A DNA stretch of 64,000 nt from Salinimicrobium soli (GCF_048323655.1 NZ_JBLUWW010000003.1:558001-622000); one strand, 5' to 3'; shown: positions 16,615 through 25,930, numbered from the stretch's first letter. The notes: a model not told the origin generated them from the sequence alone. Translations and numbers: made by a program.

Positions 16615-18732
16615 TTACTTCACAAGTTCCTTTTTGTTCACCAGTTCGTTTTGCACATTATTCGGAACAGGTTGATAGGAAGAAAATGAAGTTTTAAAAG
16701 TGGCTCGCCCTTTGGTCAGGGAGCGCAGATCTGTTGAAAATCCGAAGAGTTCAGCTTCAGGGGCTATACATTTTAAGATCTGATAGTTATTGGCACTGTC
16801 AATTCCCTGGATGATCGCCCGTCGAGTTTGCAGTTCGGTCATTACGTTCCCCACCACATCTTCCGGAACCTTAACAGTGAGTTCCAAGGTAGGTTCGAGT
16901 AACTTAGGATTGGCATTTAAAAATGCTTCTTTAAAGGCATGAGCTCCTGCAATTTTAAAAGAAATATCATTGGAGTCCACAGAGTGCATTTTACCGTCAT
17001 AGACCATTACTCTAACATCGCGTATATAAGAACCTGTTAATGGACCTTCTTCCATTACCTCCAAGATTCCTTTCATAATGGATGGCAGGTAACGCTGATC
17101 TATCACCCCGCCTACGATGCAGTTATAGAAAACCAGTTTACCTCCCCAGGGCAGATCTATTTCTTCTTTTCCACGAATGTTAAAACCTTCCGGTTCTTGC
17201 ATTCCTTCATACCAGGGTTCTATTTTCATGTGCACCTCTCCAAACTGACCTGAACCACCCGATTGTTTTTTGTGGCGGTAGTTCGATGCTGAAGAACGTT
17301 GAATAGTTTCCCGGAAGGAGATCTTCGGATTTTCAAATTTTGCCTCTACTCCGTAGATGTTATTAAGGATCCAATCAATAGTTGACAAATGCAGCTCACC
17401 CTGACATTCAAGTATCAATTGCCGGGATTCTTTGGAATAAGAGATCACCGCTGTTGGATCCTGGCCATGGATCTTTTTAAGGGCATCACTGAGTTTTTCC
17501 TCATCTTTCGTGTTTACGGCAGAAACAGCCCTTCTTATTCGTGCCGGTGGATATTGGATAGGTTTAATATTTATCTGGCTATCGGGTGAAGCTAAGGTAT
17601 CATTGGTGTCGGTGAATTTCAATTTTAGTGTCGCACCAATATCCCCTACTGTAAGTTTGGAAACCGGCTGCCGTTCTTTTCCATCCATGATGAATAGTTG
17701 GTTCAGAACTTCAGTCTCTCCATTTCGACTGTTCACCAGTTTGTCATTTGCCTTAACCTCTCCCCTTTTCACATTGAAAAAGGTGATTTGGCCCAGGTTT
17801 GGCTGGTGTACGGTCTTAAAGACGAATAGAGCCGCTGGAGCATCTTTTTTAGGTGCTATCTCTTTGCCTTCTACACTCTGTTCCGGATTAAGTTCGGAGG
17901 CTGCAGGGGCAACATTGTCAATAAAGCCCATTAGCCGGCCGCTACCCATATCATTAATTGCCGACATGCAGAATACAGGGAAAAGGTCATAGTTAAGCAT
18001 TCCTGCTTTAATTCCTTTTCTCATTTCATCTTCGTTCAAAGTCCCTTTATCAAAGAAGAGTTCCATTAGTCCTTCATCATTTTCAGCTGCTTTTTCCACC
18101 AGTTCATTGTGGAGCTCGGCAGCTGTTTCTTTCTGATCCTCCGGAATTTCAAGTTTCTGTGGTTTTCCACCTTCCGGAGAGAATTTGTACATCTTCATTT
18201 TAAGGACATCAATAATACATTGGGCCCCGTCAACAATAATTGGATACTGGATCTTTACCGCGTTATTACCTACTAACGACTTCACGGTCTTAAAACTGTT
18301 TTCAAAGTTGGCAGAAGGGTGATCAATTTGATTGACCACGAAAAGAGTGGGTTTATGGTATTTATCTATATAATTCCAGATGATCTCTGTACCAACTTCC
18401 ACTCCCTGCTGGGCATTCAGAACTGTCACCACGGTATCTGCCACCCTGATTGAAGAAATGATCTCCCCTATATAGTCATCTAATCCCGGAGTGTCGATAA
18501 TGTTGATCTTATAATTGCGCCATTCGGTGTGAAGCGGTGTGGCAAAAACGGAATTTCCCTTTTCATGTTCAATCTCATGGTAATCTGAAACCGTATTTTT
18601 CGCTTCAATGCTGCCGCGCCGGTTGATCAACCCGGCTTCAAAGAGCATGGTTTCAGCCAAAGTAGTTTTGCCGCTGTTATGCGCCCCTACAAAGACTACA
18701 TTCTTAATGTGTTTGTCATCGTAAATTTTCAT
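16615..18732 (-). CDS. EF-G paralogue with substituted catalytic histidine
   Basis: A 705-residue translational GTPase with the EF-G domain order: G domain (1-270), domain II, and domains III-V to the C-terminus. G1 is GAHNSGKT (16-23), G4 is NQID. G3 is DTPGLDD (80-86): in housekeeping EF-G this is DTPGH, and the histidine that activates water for GTP hydrolysis is Leu here. The switch I region also differs (HEKGNSV instead of QERGITI). Bacteroides has an EF-G paralogue (EF-G2) reported to translocate without GTP hydrolysis; this protein could be functionally similar, which is inference. The start at 18732 is preferred to the extension to 18756. A strong terminator follows. Confidence 0.85.
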   Translation of the reverse strand: MKIYDDKHIKNVVFVGAHNSGKTTLAETMLFEAGLINRRGSIEAKNTVSDYHEIEHEKGNSVFATPLHTEWRNYKINIIDTPGLDDYIGEIISSIRVADTVVTVLNAQQGVEVGTEIIWNYIDKYHKPTLFVVNQIDHPSANFENSFKTVKSLVGNNAVKIQYPIIVDGAQCIIDVLKMKMYKFSPEGGKPQKLEIPEDQKETAAELHNELVEKAAENDEGLMELFFDKGTLNEDEMRKGIKAGMLNYDLFPVFCMSAINDMGSGRLMGFIDNVAPAASELNPEQSVEGKEIAPKKDAPAALFVFKTVHQPNLGQITFFNVKRGEVKANDKLVNSRNGETEVLNQLFIMDGKERQPVSKLTVGDIGATLKLKFTDTNDTLASPDSQINIKPIQYPPARIRRAVSAVNTKDEEKLSDALKKIHGQDPTAVISYSKESRQLILECQGELHLSTIDWILNNIYGVEAKFENPKISFRETIQRSSASNYRHKKQSGGSGQFGEVHMKIEPWYEGMQEPEGFNIRGKEEIDLPWGGKLVFYNCIVGGVIDQRYLPSIMKGILEVMEEGPLTGSYIRDVRVMVYDGKMHSVDSNDISFKIAGAHAFKEAFLNANPKLLEPTLELTVKVPEDVVGNVMTELQTRRAIIQGIDSANNYQILKCIAPEAELFGFSTDLRSLTKGRATFKTSFSSYQPVPNNVQNELVNKKELVK

Positions 18733-19050
18733 CTTTTTTCTGTTTAAATGGAACAAGCTTACGAATGATCTGTAAAAACCCTGGAGGAAGTAATTCTATA
18801 AAATGAATTGTTTTTATCATTTTACGAAGGTGTATTTACGATCTGGAATTCTAAGAAATTACTCTAATAAAAATATCAATTTCTTCCCGCTCTTCCTTCT
18901 GAAAAAAGATTTTTTTTAGATAAATGTGAGCAAAATCATACTTATCTCAATTATCGCTGAAAATTTAAAAAATGAGAGGATAAACACCGTTAACAAAAAA
19001 ATCCGGTACGTATACCGGATTTTCCAAACTTTAAAAAAAATAATTCTTCT
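18733..19050. other. Intergenic region before the EF-G-like gene
   Basis: This 318-bp AT-rich gap carries the presumed promoter and leader of the minus-strand EF-G-like gene on its left and the terminator of the minus-strand DUF7282 gene on its right. I see no gene and no clear TAnnTTTG element on the minus strand. Confidence 0.5.
18995..19024 (-). terminator. Terminator of the DUF7282 lipoprotein gene
   Basis: ATCCGGTA (19001-19008) pairs with TACCGGAT (19013-19020) around a CGTA loop; the A7 run at 18995-19001 gives a U-tract on the minus strand. Confidence 0.8.
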
Positions 19051-20226
19051 CTATTGCAGGGTAATTGACTGAACAACAACGGCACCGGCACTTAAGAGCG
19101 GAAGGTCAAGACCATTCAGGCCATTGAATTCATACACTCCCTGGGCTCCGCTGTCATCGTGCAGCATAATCCACACAGTATCTCCTGCACTCACGTTAGC
19201 ATCTTCACTGAAGGTGATAACCACGTCAGTATTAGTTCCGGCAGTAAGATAAACAGGATTAGAAATAATGTCGGGAACAACCGGAGCTCCGTTGTTATCA
19301 GCATGGACTACCACCCATGCAGCGTCATCTACAGTAATTTCATCAACTGTAATTGTATTATCAACTACGGCCTGGTTTACCACTGTAAAGCTTCCGGAAA
19401 CATCCACTACAGAAACACTGGTTACTGTAAGAGGTTCAACAACTACATTTCCATCCACCACAATAGGTTGATCTGGAGTGCCAGCTCCGTCAAATTCATA
19501 TTCTTCTTCAATACCTGTATCGGTATGTAACATCACCCACAACGTTTCATTGGCTGAAACAGTAGCCGATGCCACTAAAGGAACTTCTACATTCGTGTAA
19601 TCACCTGCCTCAAGGTATACAGGTTCAGAAATAATATCAGGTACCATTGGAGCACCGTTATCATCGGCATGAATTACCACATAACCTGAGCGGTCAAGTG
19701 ATACAGATTCTACCATAACAGTGTTATTGACAAGCACCTGATCACTTACGGTCAGGGAGCCTGTAGGGGGTGTTTCCACCACAATTGATTGCATTACGAT
19801 GTTGTTTCCGTCCATAATTGGCGCGTCCACACCACTTGTACCATCGAACTCATATACCTGATCTCCATCGTCGGTGTGAAGCATGATCCAAAGTGTTTCT
19901 TCATTTTGTACTTCTACACCATCAGCAAGGGTTATTTCAACATCAGCAGTTTCCCCGGCACTAACATATTCCGGAACTGAAATAATAGCGGGAACAACAG
20001 GTTGTCCGCTTCCGTTATCCCGATGGACCACTACCCATCCCCCATCACTCATCATCACATTGCTTACCGTAAGGGTGTTGTTTTCCAGCAGTTGGTCAGA
20101 TACTACCAGGCTTCCTGTTGGTGCCAGATCTGGCCCTTTTCCACTGTCGTCATCATCGCTACATGCAGTAAAACTTACTACAGCAAGAATAAGAACAGCA
20201 AATAAAAAGTTTCTTTTCATCTTCAT
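19051..20226 (-). CDS. Lipoprotein with three DUF7282 repeats
   Basis: A 391-residue exported lipoprotein: signal peptide ending in FTAC, then an Asp-rich linker (SDDDDSGKG) typical of surface-exposed Bacteroidota lipoproteins, then three copies of a roughly 115-residue domain (about 36-150, 155-270 and 280-391). Each copy has a GWVVVH or GYVVIH strand, a PxIIS(E/V/N)P(V/E)Y loop, and WIMLH(T/D)D followed by EF(D/N)G. This matches my recollection of DUF7282, a domain common in haloarchaea and seen in some Bacteroidota, with no known function. The repeats differ enough at DNA level to be old duplications. It is divergent from the M61 peptidase gene. Confidence 0.8.
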   Translation of the reverse strand: MKMKRNFLFAVLILAVVSFTACSDDDDSGKGPDLAPTGSLVVSDQLLENNTLTVSNVMMSDGGWVVVHRDNGSGQPVVPAIISVPEYVSAGETADVEITLADGVEVQNEETLWIMLHTDDGDQVYEFDGTSGVDAPIMDGNNIVMQSIVVETPPTGSLTVSDQVLVNNTVMVESVSLDRSGYVVIHADDNGAPMVPDIISEPVYLEAGDYTNVEVPLVASATVSANETLWVMLHTDTGIEEEYEFDGAGTPDQPIVVDGNVVVEPLTVTSVSVVDVSGSFTVVNQAVVDNTITVDEITVDDAAWVVVHADNNGAPVVPDIISNPVYLTAGTNTDVVITFSEDANVSAGDTVWIMLHDDSGAQGVYEFNGLNGLDLPLLSAGAVVVQSITLQ

Positions 20227-20455
20227 ATTTAGTTTTTTAGAATTTGGGGGCAGTATAGCAAGAATCCAAGGCCCGGGCCGTTAAAACCTTATTAATTAGC
20301 ACAGTTTACGCCATGTTTTATAAGTACTTTAAGAGCTGTTTGTGAAAATCAAAACAAATATGAAGGGAATTCGGATAAAAATTGCCTGAACATAATAATA
20401 ATGAAGCCTGTAACTTTTGAGTTCTATTGAAGTCATATAAAAAACAATTTATAGC

Positions 20456-22327
20456 ATGAAGAAAATTTTTTTAGCCTTCGGAATGTCTTTAGCCCTCGTT
20501 GGATGTAAGACTTCACAAGGCACAACTCCTGAAGTTCAACCGGTAGTAACCTCTATTGATCTCGTAAATGTGATAGATGACCGAGTGAGGGTAACAATAG
20601 ATCCTGCCGAATTTAAAACTGAAGAAACTGTATTTTATATTCCCAAGACCGTTCCCGGAACCTATTCTACGGCAGACTACGGAAAATATTCTGAGGATTT
20701 TAAAGCCTATGATTACAACGGAAAAGAATTGAAGGTACAACAACTTGACGCCAATAGCTGGAGGATTCCTAATGCCCGTAATTTGGATAAAGTGGGTTAT
20801 TGGGTGAATGACACTTTTGATATATCCGGAGAAGGCGGAATTTATTCAATGGCAGGAACTAACATCGCGAAAGGAAAGAATTTCTTACTGAACCTTTTCG
20901 GCTTTATAGGTTATTTCCAGGAAATGAAAGAGGAACCGTATCGTCTTATGGTCACCCGCCCTTCAGATCTTATTCCCGGAACTGCACTGACTGTCCAAAG
21001 GACGGAGAATAAAGAAGGTGCAGCTTCGAAGGTCGATGTTTTTGAACTGAACCGTTATTTTGAAGTAATGGATAACCCTATCATGTATTCCACTCCTGAT
21101 ACTACCAGCTTTAAGGTACCCGGAATGACAGTTCTGCTTGATGTTTACTCTCCCAATAAGCGCTTTTCAGCAGAAAGTATTAAGCCAAACCTGGAAAGGA
21201 CCATAAGAGCACAAAAGAACTTTTTGGGCGATGTAAATAATACCGATAAATACGCAATCCTGTTGTATCTCTCTGCCACTCCGGGAAACAAAGATGCAGG
21301 AAATTTTGGAGCGTTAGAGCATCATAGCTCGACTGTGGTGGTGATGCCTGAGACCATGGAAGAAGAAGCACTGGACAATAGCCTTACGGATATTGTTTCA
21401 CACGAATTCTTTCACATCATTACCCCGCTTGGGGTTCACTCCAATGAGATCCATTATTTTGATTACAATGATCCAAAAATGTCAAAACATCTGTGGATGT
21501 ATGAAGGGGTCACCGAATATTTCGCTAATCTATTCCAGGTGAACCAGGGATTGATCGATAACCAGGATTTCTACGATAGAATGAACGAAAAGATCATGAA
21601 CTCCAGAAACTTTGATGATACCATGTCTTTTACAGTAATGAGCGAAAACATTCTGGATGATGAGTATGCCGGTAGTTACGCAAACGTTTATCAAAAAGGG
21701 GCGCTAATAGGGATGGCATTAGACATTAGACTTCGTGAGCTGAGCAACGGGGAATTCGGAGTTTTGGATTTAATGAAAGCCCTGACTGATAAGTATGGAA
21801 AAGACAAACCTTTCAATGATGAGGATCTTATTTCAGACATAGTGGAGATCACTTATCCAGAGATTCAGGAATTCTTTGACAGGTATGTGAGTGGAACTAC
21901 TCCCATTCCTTACCACGAGTTTTTCAACAAAGTAGGTCTGGAGATGCAGGAAGGTCAAATTCCTGTAAGTTACCTTCTAAAAGATCAGGCTACTCCTTAC
22001 ATTACTCTCAATGAAATGGGGGCCATTATGCTTCGGAATGACATAGAACTCAACAGCTTTTTAGTTGCAGCCGGCTTGCAGGGCGGTGATATGATCAAAT
22101 CTATTAATGGCACAAAATATACAGCCTCCAACATCTATGATCTGGTCATGACTTCCCTGGAATGGAAAGAGGGTGAAAATATTCGTTTAACAATTGCACG
22201 CGATGGTGAAGAAAAAGTAATTGAAGCCGAGGTGATTGAGCCTATGGCAAAGGGAATGAAATTAGTAGAGAATCCAAATGCCACTAAAGAACAAGCAGCT
22301 TTACGGGAAGCCTGGCTAAAATCCTGA
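20456..22327 (+). CDS. M61-family (glycyl aminopeptidase-like) metallopeptidase
   Basis: A 623-residue exported protein with a lipobox-like N-terminus (LALVGC at residues 12-17). The zinc site is HEFFH (residues 316-320, HExxH), with the third ligand in MYEGVTEYFANLF. The N-terminal domain is the beta-rich M61 domain and the C-terminal part (about residues 520-600, with LNSFLVAAGLQGGDMIKSINGT) is a PDZ domain. Family members cleave N-terminal Gly or Ala residues from peptides; the attached lipid would place it in the periplasm. It is monocistronic, ended by a strong terminator. Confidence 0.88.
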   Translation: MKKIFLAFGMSLALVGCKTSQGTTPEVQPVVTSIDLVNVIDDRVRVTIDPAEFKTEETVFYIPKTVPGTYSTADYGKYSEDFKAYDYNGKELKVQQLDANSWRIPNARNLDKVGYWVNDTFDISGEGGIYSMAGTNIAKGKNFLLNLFGFIGYFQEMKEEPYRLMVTRPSDLIPGTALTVQRTENKEGAASKVDVFELNRYFEVMDNPIMYSTPDTTSFKVPGMTVLLDVYSPNKRFSAESIKPNLERTIRAQKNFLGDVNNTDKYAILLYLSATPGNKDAGNFGALEHHSSTVVVMPETMEEEALDNSLTDIVSHEFFHIITPLGVHSNEIHYFDYNDPKMSKHLWMYEGVTEYFANLFQVNQGLIDNQDFYDRMNEKIMNSRNFDDTMSFTVMSENILDDEYAGSYANVYQKGALIGMALDIRLRELSNGEFGVLDLMKALTDKYGKDKPFNDEDLISDIVEITYPEIQEFFDRYVSGTTPIPYHEFFNKVGLEMQEGQIPVSYLLKDQATPYITLNEMGAIMLRNDIELNSFLVAAGLQGGDMIKSINGTKYTASNIYDLVMTSLEWKEGENIRLTIARDGEEKVIEAEVIEPMAKGMKLVENPNATKEQAALREAWLKS

Positions 22328-22345
22328 TCCAAAAAAAGGACAAAG

Positions 22346-22376
22346 AAAAAGGCGATGTAATTACATCGCCTTTTTT
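22346..22376. terminator. Bidirectional terminator after the M61 gene
   Basis: A 20-bp perfect palindrome (22351-22370, half-site GGCGATGTAA) is flanked by A5 and T6. It can serve the M61 gene and the convergent cold-shock gene. Confidence 0.88.
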
Positions 22377-22397
22377 ATATCATTTATCTTATAGAGA

Positions 22398-22841
22398 TCA
22401 GATCTTCTTGACCCTAACGGCGTTCATTCCGCGGGGACCTTTTTCCAGTTCAAAACTTACCCGGTCATTTTCGGCTATCTCGTCGATAAGTCCGCTCACG
22501 TGAACAAAGTATTTTTCCTGTGTCTGACTGTCCAGAATAAAGCCAAATCCTTTTGAGTGGTCAAAAAAGGAAACTTTTCCTTCTTTGCTGAAATCCACCT
22601 CTTCATCGGAATCTTCCTTTTTAGGAATTCCAATTTCAATGCTTTCGGCATCTACTTCGACTTTTTGAGATGGATCTGGTGGAGTGTCGGTAAGGTTACC
22701 GAATTCATCGACGTACACAAATTCAGAAGCATTGGTGCCACTGGCTTTTCTTTCTTCCTTTTTCTTTCGCTTTTCTTCGCGCTTTTTAAGGCGTTTTTTT
22801 TCCTTTTCTGTTTTGTTGTACGTCTGTTGTGATTTAGCCAT
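22398..22841 (-). CDS. Cold-shock-domain protein with basic N-terminal tail
   Basis: A 147-residue protein. The C-terminal 65 residues form a cold-shock domain: EGKVSFFDHSKGFGFI contains a modified RNP1 (KGFGFI), and EKYFVHVSGL replaces the usual DVFVHxS of RNP2. The N-terminal 35 residues are an almost uninterrupted run of Lys, Arg and Glu, followed by an acidic linker (residues 60-80). It should bind single-stranded RNA or DNA and act as an RNA chaperone or in ribosome association. This extended architecture is common in Flavobacteria; the exact role is unknown. Confidence 0.85.
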   Translation of the reverse strand: MAKSQQTYNKTEKEKKRLKKREEKRKKKEERKASGTNASEFVYVDEFGNLTDTPPDPSQKVEVDAESIEIGIPKKEDSDEEVDFSKEGKVSFFDHSKGFGFILDSQTQEKYFVHVSGLIDEIAENDRVSFELEKGPRGMNAVRVKKI

Positions 22842-23042
22842 TAGCTTATTACGGGGTTTTAAAGTTTATTAAGGTAGCTGATTACTAAACGAAGATTGGA
22901 AAAATCTGCGGAAGATTGCCGAAAATTTATTCAGTGATGCAGTGCCTACAAAGTTACTATTTCTTTTTTGTTATTTCAATTAATGAAAAACTTCCTGAAT
23001 AACCTACGAAAAATGCCATTTTTCAAGGCTTTTAAGCCGCTT

Positions 23043-23501
23043 TTATTGTTTTACCGGCACTACATAGACAGGGATCCTGGTTTTTTCAAGAACCTTTTCT
23101 GCTACGGTACCCATTAAAAGTTTCTCAAGAACAGAGTGACTATGGGTTCCCATAACAAGAACATCTGCCTTCCATTCTTCAGAAAAATTAAGTAAAGCTT
23201 TTGCTGTGTCCCCTTCGATAATTTCGGTTTTCACCTGTGGATCGTCCAGGTGATCTGCCGCCTTTTTTATAAAATCTTCAGCGATGGTGCGCATTTCAAT
23301 TGCTACATTGTAGTCGGGTCCAATTCCGGGGTAACCTTCATACCCCAAAAAAGTGGGATAATTGGTTGTGTAGTACCCCAGATCATCCAGAACATGCACG
23401 AGGCATATCTCTGCCCCCAGGGTTTTTGCCAGTTCATAACCCTCTTTCACTACTTTTTCTGAAACCGGGTTATAGTCAATTGCGATGAGGACTTTTTTCA
23501 T
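23043..23501 (-). CDS. Universal stress protein UspA-family
   Basis: A 152-residue single-domain Usp: MKKVLIAIDYNPVSEKVVKEG at the N-terminus and DVLVMGTHSHSVLEKLLMGT followed by AEKVLEKTRIPVYVVP at the C-terminus. The ATP-binding Usps have G-x2-G-x9-G(S/T); here the second Gly is Ser (GTHSHS), a frequent variant in Bacteroidota. A YYTTNYPTFLGYEGYPGIGPD insertion follows strand 2. It is transcribed divergently from the DUF2383 gene, and the two share a 170-bp region with a TGACA/TGTCA palindrome, so joint stress control is plausible. Confidence 0.88.
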   Translation of the reverse strand: MKKVLIAIDYNPVSEKVVKEGYELAKTLGAEICLVHVLDDLGYYTTNYPTFLGYEGYPGIGPDYNVAIEMRTIAEDFIKKAADHLDDPQVKTEIIEGDTAKALLNFSEEWKADVLVMGTHSHSVLEKLLMGTVAEKVLEKTRIPVYVVPVKQ

Positions 23502-23607
23502 ATTTGCAGGATTTACAATCTAATTTACAAAAAATGACAACGTAACTCGGTAGTAGCTAAAAGATGATCATAAAATACTGATAATTAATCGTTTGAATTG
23601 AAATAAC

Positions 23608-23619
23608 TGACAAATGTCA
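23608..23619. promoter_or_regulatory. Short palindrome between uspA-like and DUF2383 genes
   Basis: TGACAAATGTCA, a perfect 5-2-5 inverted repeat, lies between the divergent genes, 24 bases before a TATATTTA element at 23643-23650. It could be an operator; no regulator is assigned. Confidence 0.3.
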
Positions 23620-23671
23620 TTTTAAAAATCTTCCATTCCGCGTATATTTAAAAGAGAAAAATTTTTGCCTT

Positions 23672-24145
23672 ATGAAAACTACACGGGAATCGGCAAGGGA
23701 GGAAGCTCACCGGCATGTGGTAAAGAGCCTTCAGGAGCTTCTCGAGAAAAATTATGATGCCGAAAAAGATTATAAGAAGGCTATTGAACGTGCAGATAAG
23801 GCACAGCTAAAAGAATATTTCAAAAAGCAGGGCCTTATGCACAATCATTTTGCCACTGAACTTGACAGGGAAATACATGTGCTTAACGAACATCCGGTAG
23901 AGAAAAGTTCCGGACTGAACAAATTGCACAGAACCTGGATCAATTTAAAAAACAGTATTACAGGTCGTAAAGATGAAAACCTTTTAAAAGAATGTCTTGA
24001 AGGTGAAAGAAACTGTATCAAAGAGTATGAAGAGAAACTTAAAAAGAACCATTTCCCCGGTCATATTGAAGATGTACTCCGCAGCCAGTTAAAAGAAATG
24101 AAAGCTGCCTGTTCACAACTTCATAGCCTGACCGATGTTGAATAA
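23672..24145 (+). CDS. DUF2383 (PA2169-family) four-helix-bundle protein
   Basis: A 157-residue all-helical, highly charged protein. The ferritin-like pattern is visible: NYDAEKDYKKAIERADKAQ in the first helix, MHNHFATELDREIHVL in the second, and LLKECLEGERNCIKEYEEKLK in the third. In related PA2169-family proteins these Glu and His positions suggest a metal site, and the genes are often stress-induced; the function is unknown. Context supports a stress role: it is divergent from a universal stress protein. A promoter-like TATATTTA lies 22 bases before the start. Confidence 0.75.
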   Translation: MKTTRESAREEAHRHVVKSLQELLEKNYDAEKDYKKAIERADKAQLKEYFKKQGLMHNHFATELDREIHVLNEHPVEKSSGLNKLHRTWINLKNSITGRKDENLLKECLEGERNCIKEYEEKLKKNHFPGHIEDVLRSQLKEMKAACSQLHSLTDVE

Positions 24146-24176
24146 AGAATATTAAAAAAATATTTAAGGAGCCGGC

Positions 24177-24839
24177 TTATTGTTTCACCACAATTAAGCT
24201 GGCTTTTCCACCTGTGAGAAGATTCCACTCTTTCCTGGTGACCTCAATTCCTTTAGCGTCAAAAACCCTTAATTCGGCTGTATTTGGTCCCGAGGCTCCC
24301 TGGTTAAGCGCCTCGAATTCCACATTGTTCAATCCGCTGTTGAGTTTCACGAAAATTGGTGTATATCCCGCTCCAAGCGATACGCTGTTTTGTACCACCT
24401 CCCCGTTAAGATAAATTCTCACCTTGTCACCATCCACATACTCGTGGTCGCGGCAGTAAAGTTCCACATAGGATCCATCTGTAATAAAATCTCCTAGGTA
24501 TTGATCACCTTTAAATTCAGGCCTTATCTCTTTATCCTCTTTAAAGGCTTTAGGAGTAAAGTCTTTTTCTTTATAGGTCAACAAGCCATTATCTGTCCTC
24601 ATACTAAAGGACTTCTCTTCTTTTTCTCCTAATTTCCGTGTTTCGGGAGTATTGCTGAAAATCCCATTTTTGGTAGATAAGCTGTGGTTGCCGGTAGATT
24701 TTACTGAAGAATTATTACTCTCATTTTTTGAACTTAATAATTCCCCCGGAGCTTTGACAGGAGTAGACGATTTATCTATTTGCGAAAAACCTTCCGCAGA
24801 AAATACCAGCATGAAAAAGAAAAATATAAGTAGTCTCAT
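24177..24839 (-). CDS. Exported protein of unknown function
   Basis: A 220-residue protein with a signal peptide (MRLLIFFFFMLVFSAEGFSQ, cleavage after Gln20). The start at 24839 is chosen because the frame's extension to 24902 would bury the signal peptide. A low-complexity Ser/Asn/Lys region (about 22-75) precedes a beta-rich domain (about 110-220) with YVELYCRDHEYVDGDKVRIY and NSGLNNVEFEALNQGASGP, which looks like an immunoglobulin-like or lectin-like sandwich. It appears to be a periplasmic or secreted Bacteroidota family without known function. Confidence 0.65.
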   Translation of the reverse strand: MRLLIFFFFMLVFSAEGFSQIDKSSTPVKAPGELLSSKNESNNSSVKSTGNHSLSTKNGIFSNTPETRKLGEKEEKSFSMRTDNGLLTYKEKDFTPKAFKEDKEIRPEFKGDQYLGDFITDGSYVELYCRDHEYVDGDKVRIYLNGEVVQNSVSLGAGYTPIFVKLNSGLNNVEFEALNQGASGPNTAELRVFDAKGIEVTRKEWNLLTGGKASLIVVKQ

Positions 24840-25012
24840 TATCCTATGGTTGTTAACTACAACTAGTCTATCAAAAATGTGACCTAATTTACTGAAAAAC
24901 AAAAAAAGAAAGACTACGATAAAATATCAAACGGATATTTAACGGGATTTTAACCCCGAAATTATTGGTTTAACTGGGCTTAATCAGTAATTTAAAAAGA
25001 AAACCAATTGTC

Positions 25013-25393
25013 ATGACAAAGAAAGAAGAAATGCCCAAGAAGAATAAGGACAAAAGAGAGAGAAAGCCTGAAGGTATGCCTTACAATCCCGATATAACTT
25101 CTGAAGACAAGGAGGTACTCAATAACCAGAGTAAGGACGAGAAAAAGGGCGAATATTTCAAAGACCGCAATCAACCCATAGACTATACAGGGTCAGACCT
25201 GGATATTCCTAAGATGGATGATAAACAATTCAACGAGACGAGGAATAAGGCTGATGAATCTGAAAAGAACAGGAAGCCTAAGGAATCGGCCAATTCTAAC
25301 GATAATATTGAAGCACAGTCTGATACAGTGTATAAGGGTGAGGAGGCAGAGAAATATAAAGACCCTTCTAAAAAGGGGAATAAAGAGAAGTAA
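25013..25393 (+). CDS. Small highly charged protein of unknown function
   Basis: A 126-residue protein made almost entirely of Lys, Glu, Asp, Asn and Pro, without hydrophobic core or cysteine, so probably disordered. It has a genuine start (ATG at 25013) and ends 7 bp before a strong terminator, which supports a real transcript. Such hydrophilin-like proteins are often stress-induced; this is inference from composition and from the stress-gene neighbourhood. Confidence 0.6.
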   Translation: MTKKEEMPKKNKDKRERKPEGMPYNPDITSEDKEVLNNQSKDEKKGEYFKDRNQPIDYTGSDLDIPKMDDKQFNETRNKADESEKNRKPKESANSNDNIEAQSDTVYKGEEAEKYKDPSKKGNKEK

Positions 25394-25400
25394 TTAATAA

Positions 25401-25430
25401 GAAACCGGAATTAAAGTTCCGGTTTTTTTT
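25401..25430. terminator. Terminator after the charged small protein
   Basis: AAACCGGAA (25402-25410) pairs with TTCCGGTTT (25417-25425), followed by a T-run. It ends inside the last codon of the convergent NTF2-like gene. Confidence 0.85.
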
Positions 25431-25815
25431 AGCAGGTCTCCCTGTACTGTTTGTGTTTACTGACATCTACCACATAGGAAGTCATTTTTTTGATCATAAA
25501 GGTCTCTGCCCCTTCCAGTTGAAAAATGTCACAAAAGCCAAAATATTTTTTCTGTCCCAGCCTGTTCTTACCTACCACGATCCCTTCAATGATAGCCGAA
25601 TTTTTATCAGCGATAACATTTTGAATATCGATCTTCATTGGGGGCATATCTTTCATTTGGTCCAGGGCCTCGGAAAATTCTATCTTCCCTCCTACTGTCT
25701 TCTCCCCTACGATCACCCAACAGAAATCTTCAGAGACATGATTTAAAAGAAAATCACTGTCCCCGTCTGCAAAAGCTTTATTCACTTTCCGAAGAAATTC
25801 TTCTCTGGGATTCAT
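25429..25815 (-). CDS. SnoaL/NTF2-like protein
   Basis: A 128-residue protein of the alpha+beta cone fold: MNPREEFLRKVNKAFADGDSDFLLNHVSEDFCWVIVG is the typical start of SnoaL-like polyketide-cyclase-family proteins, followed by KIEFSEALDQM and beta strands (IIEGIVVGKNRLGQKKYFGFCDIFQL). Members range from isomerases to binding proteins; no catalytic residue set identifies the activity. It is convergent with the charged small protein. Confidence 0.7.
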   Translation of the reverse strand: MNPREEFLRKVNKAFADGDSDFLLNHVSEDFCWVIVGEKTVGGKIEFSEALDQMKDMPPMKIDIQNVIADKNSAIIEGIVVGKNRLGQKKYFGFCDIFQLEGAETFMIKKMTSYVVDVSKHKQYRETC

Positions 25816-25903
25816 GTTCGGGATATTTTGGAAAGTAGAAGTTTTTTACATATCTAGTTGATTTAGATGATTTAAGGTATATAAAAATAAGGTTTTTGAA
25901 TTA

Positions 25904-25930
25904 AAAATGTGTCATGATAATGACATTTTT
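25904..25930. promoter_or_regulatory. Imperfect inverted repeat between NTF2-like and upp genes
   Basis: TGTCA (25910-25914) and TGACA (25921-25925), set in an AAAAATG...CATTTTT frame, form an imperfect inverted repeat in the 268-bp divergent region. It may be an operator for the NTF2-like gene; the evidence is symmetry only. Confidence 0.25.

Noticed and set aside
19051..20226. The three internal repeats considered as a CRISPR-like or simple DNA repeat array
   Set aside because: The repeats are about 345 bp long, encode a diverged protein domain and are in frame, so they are protein-level duplications.
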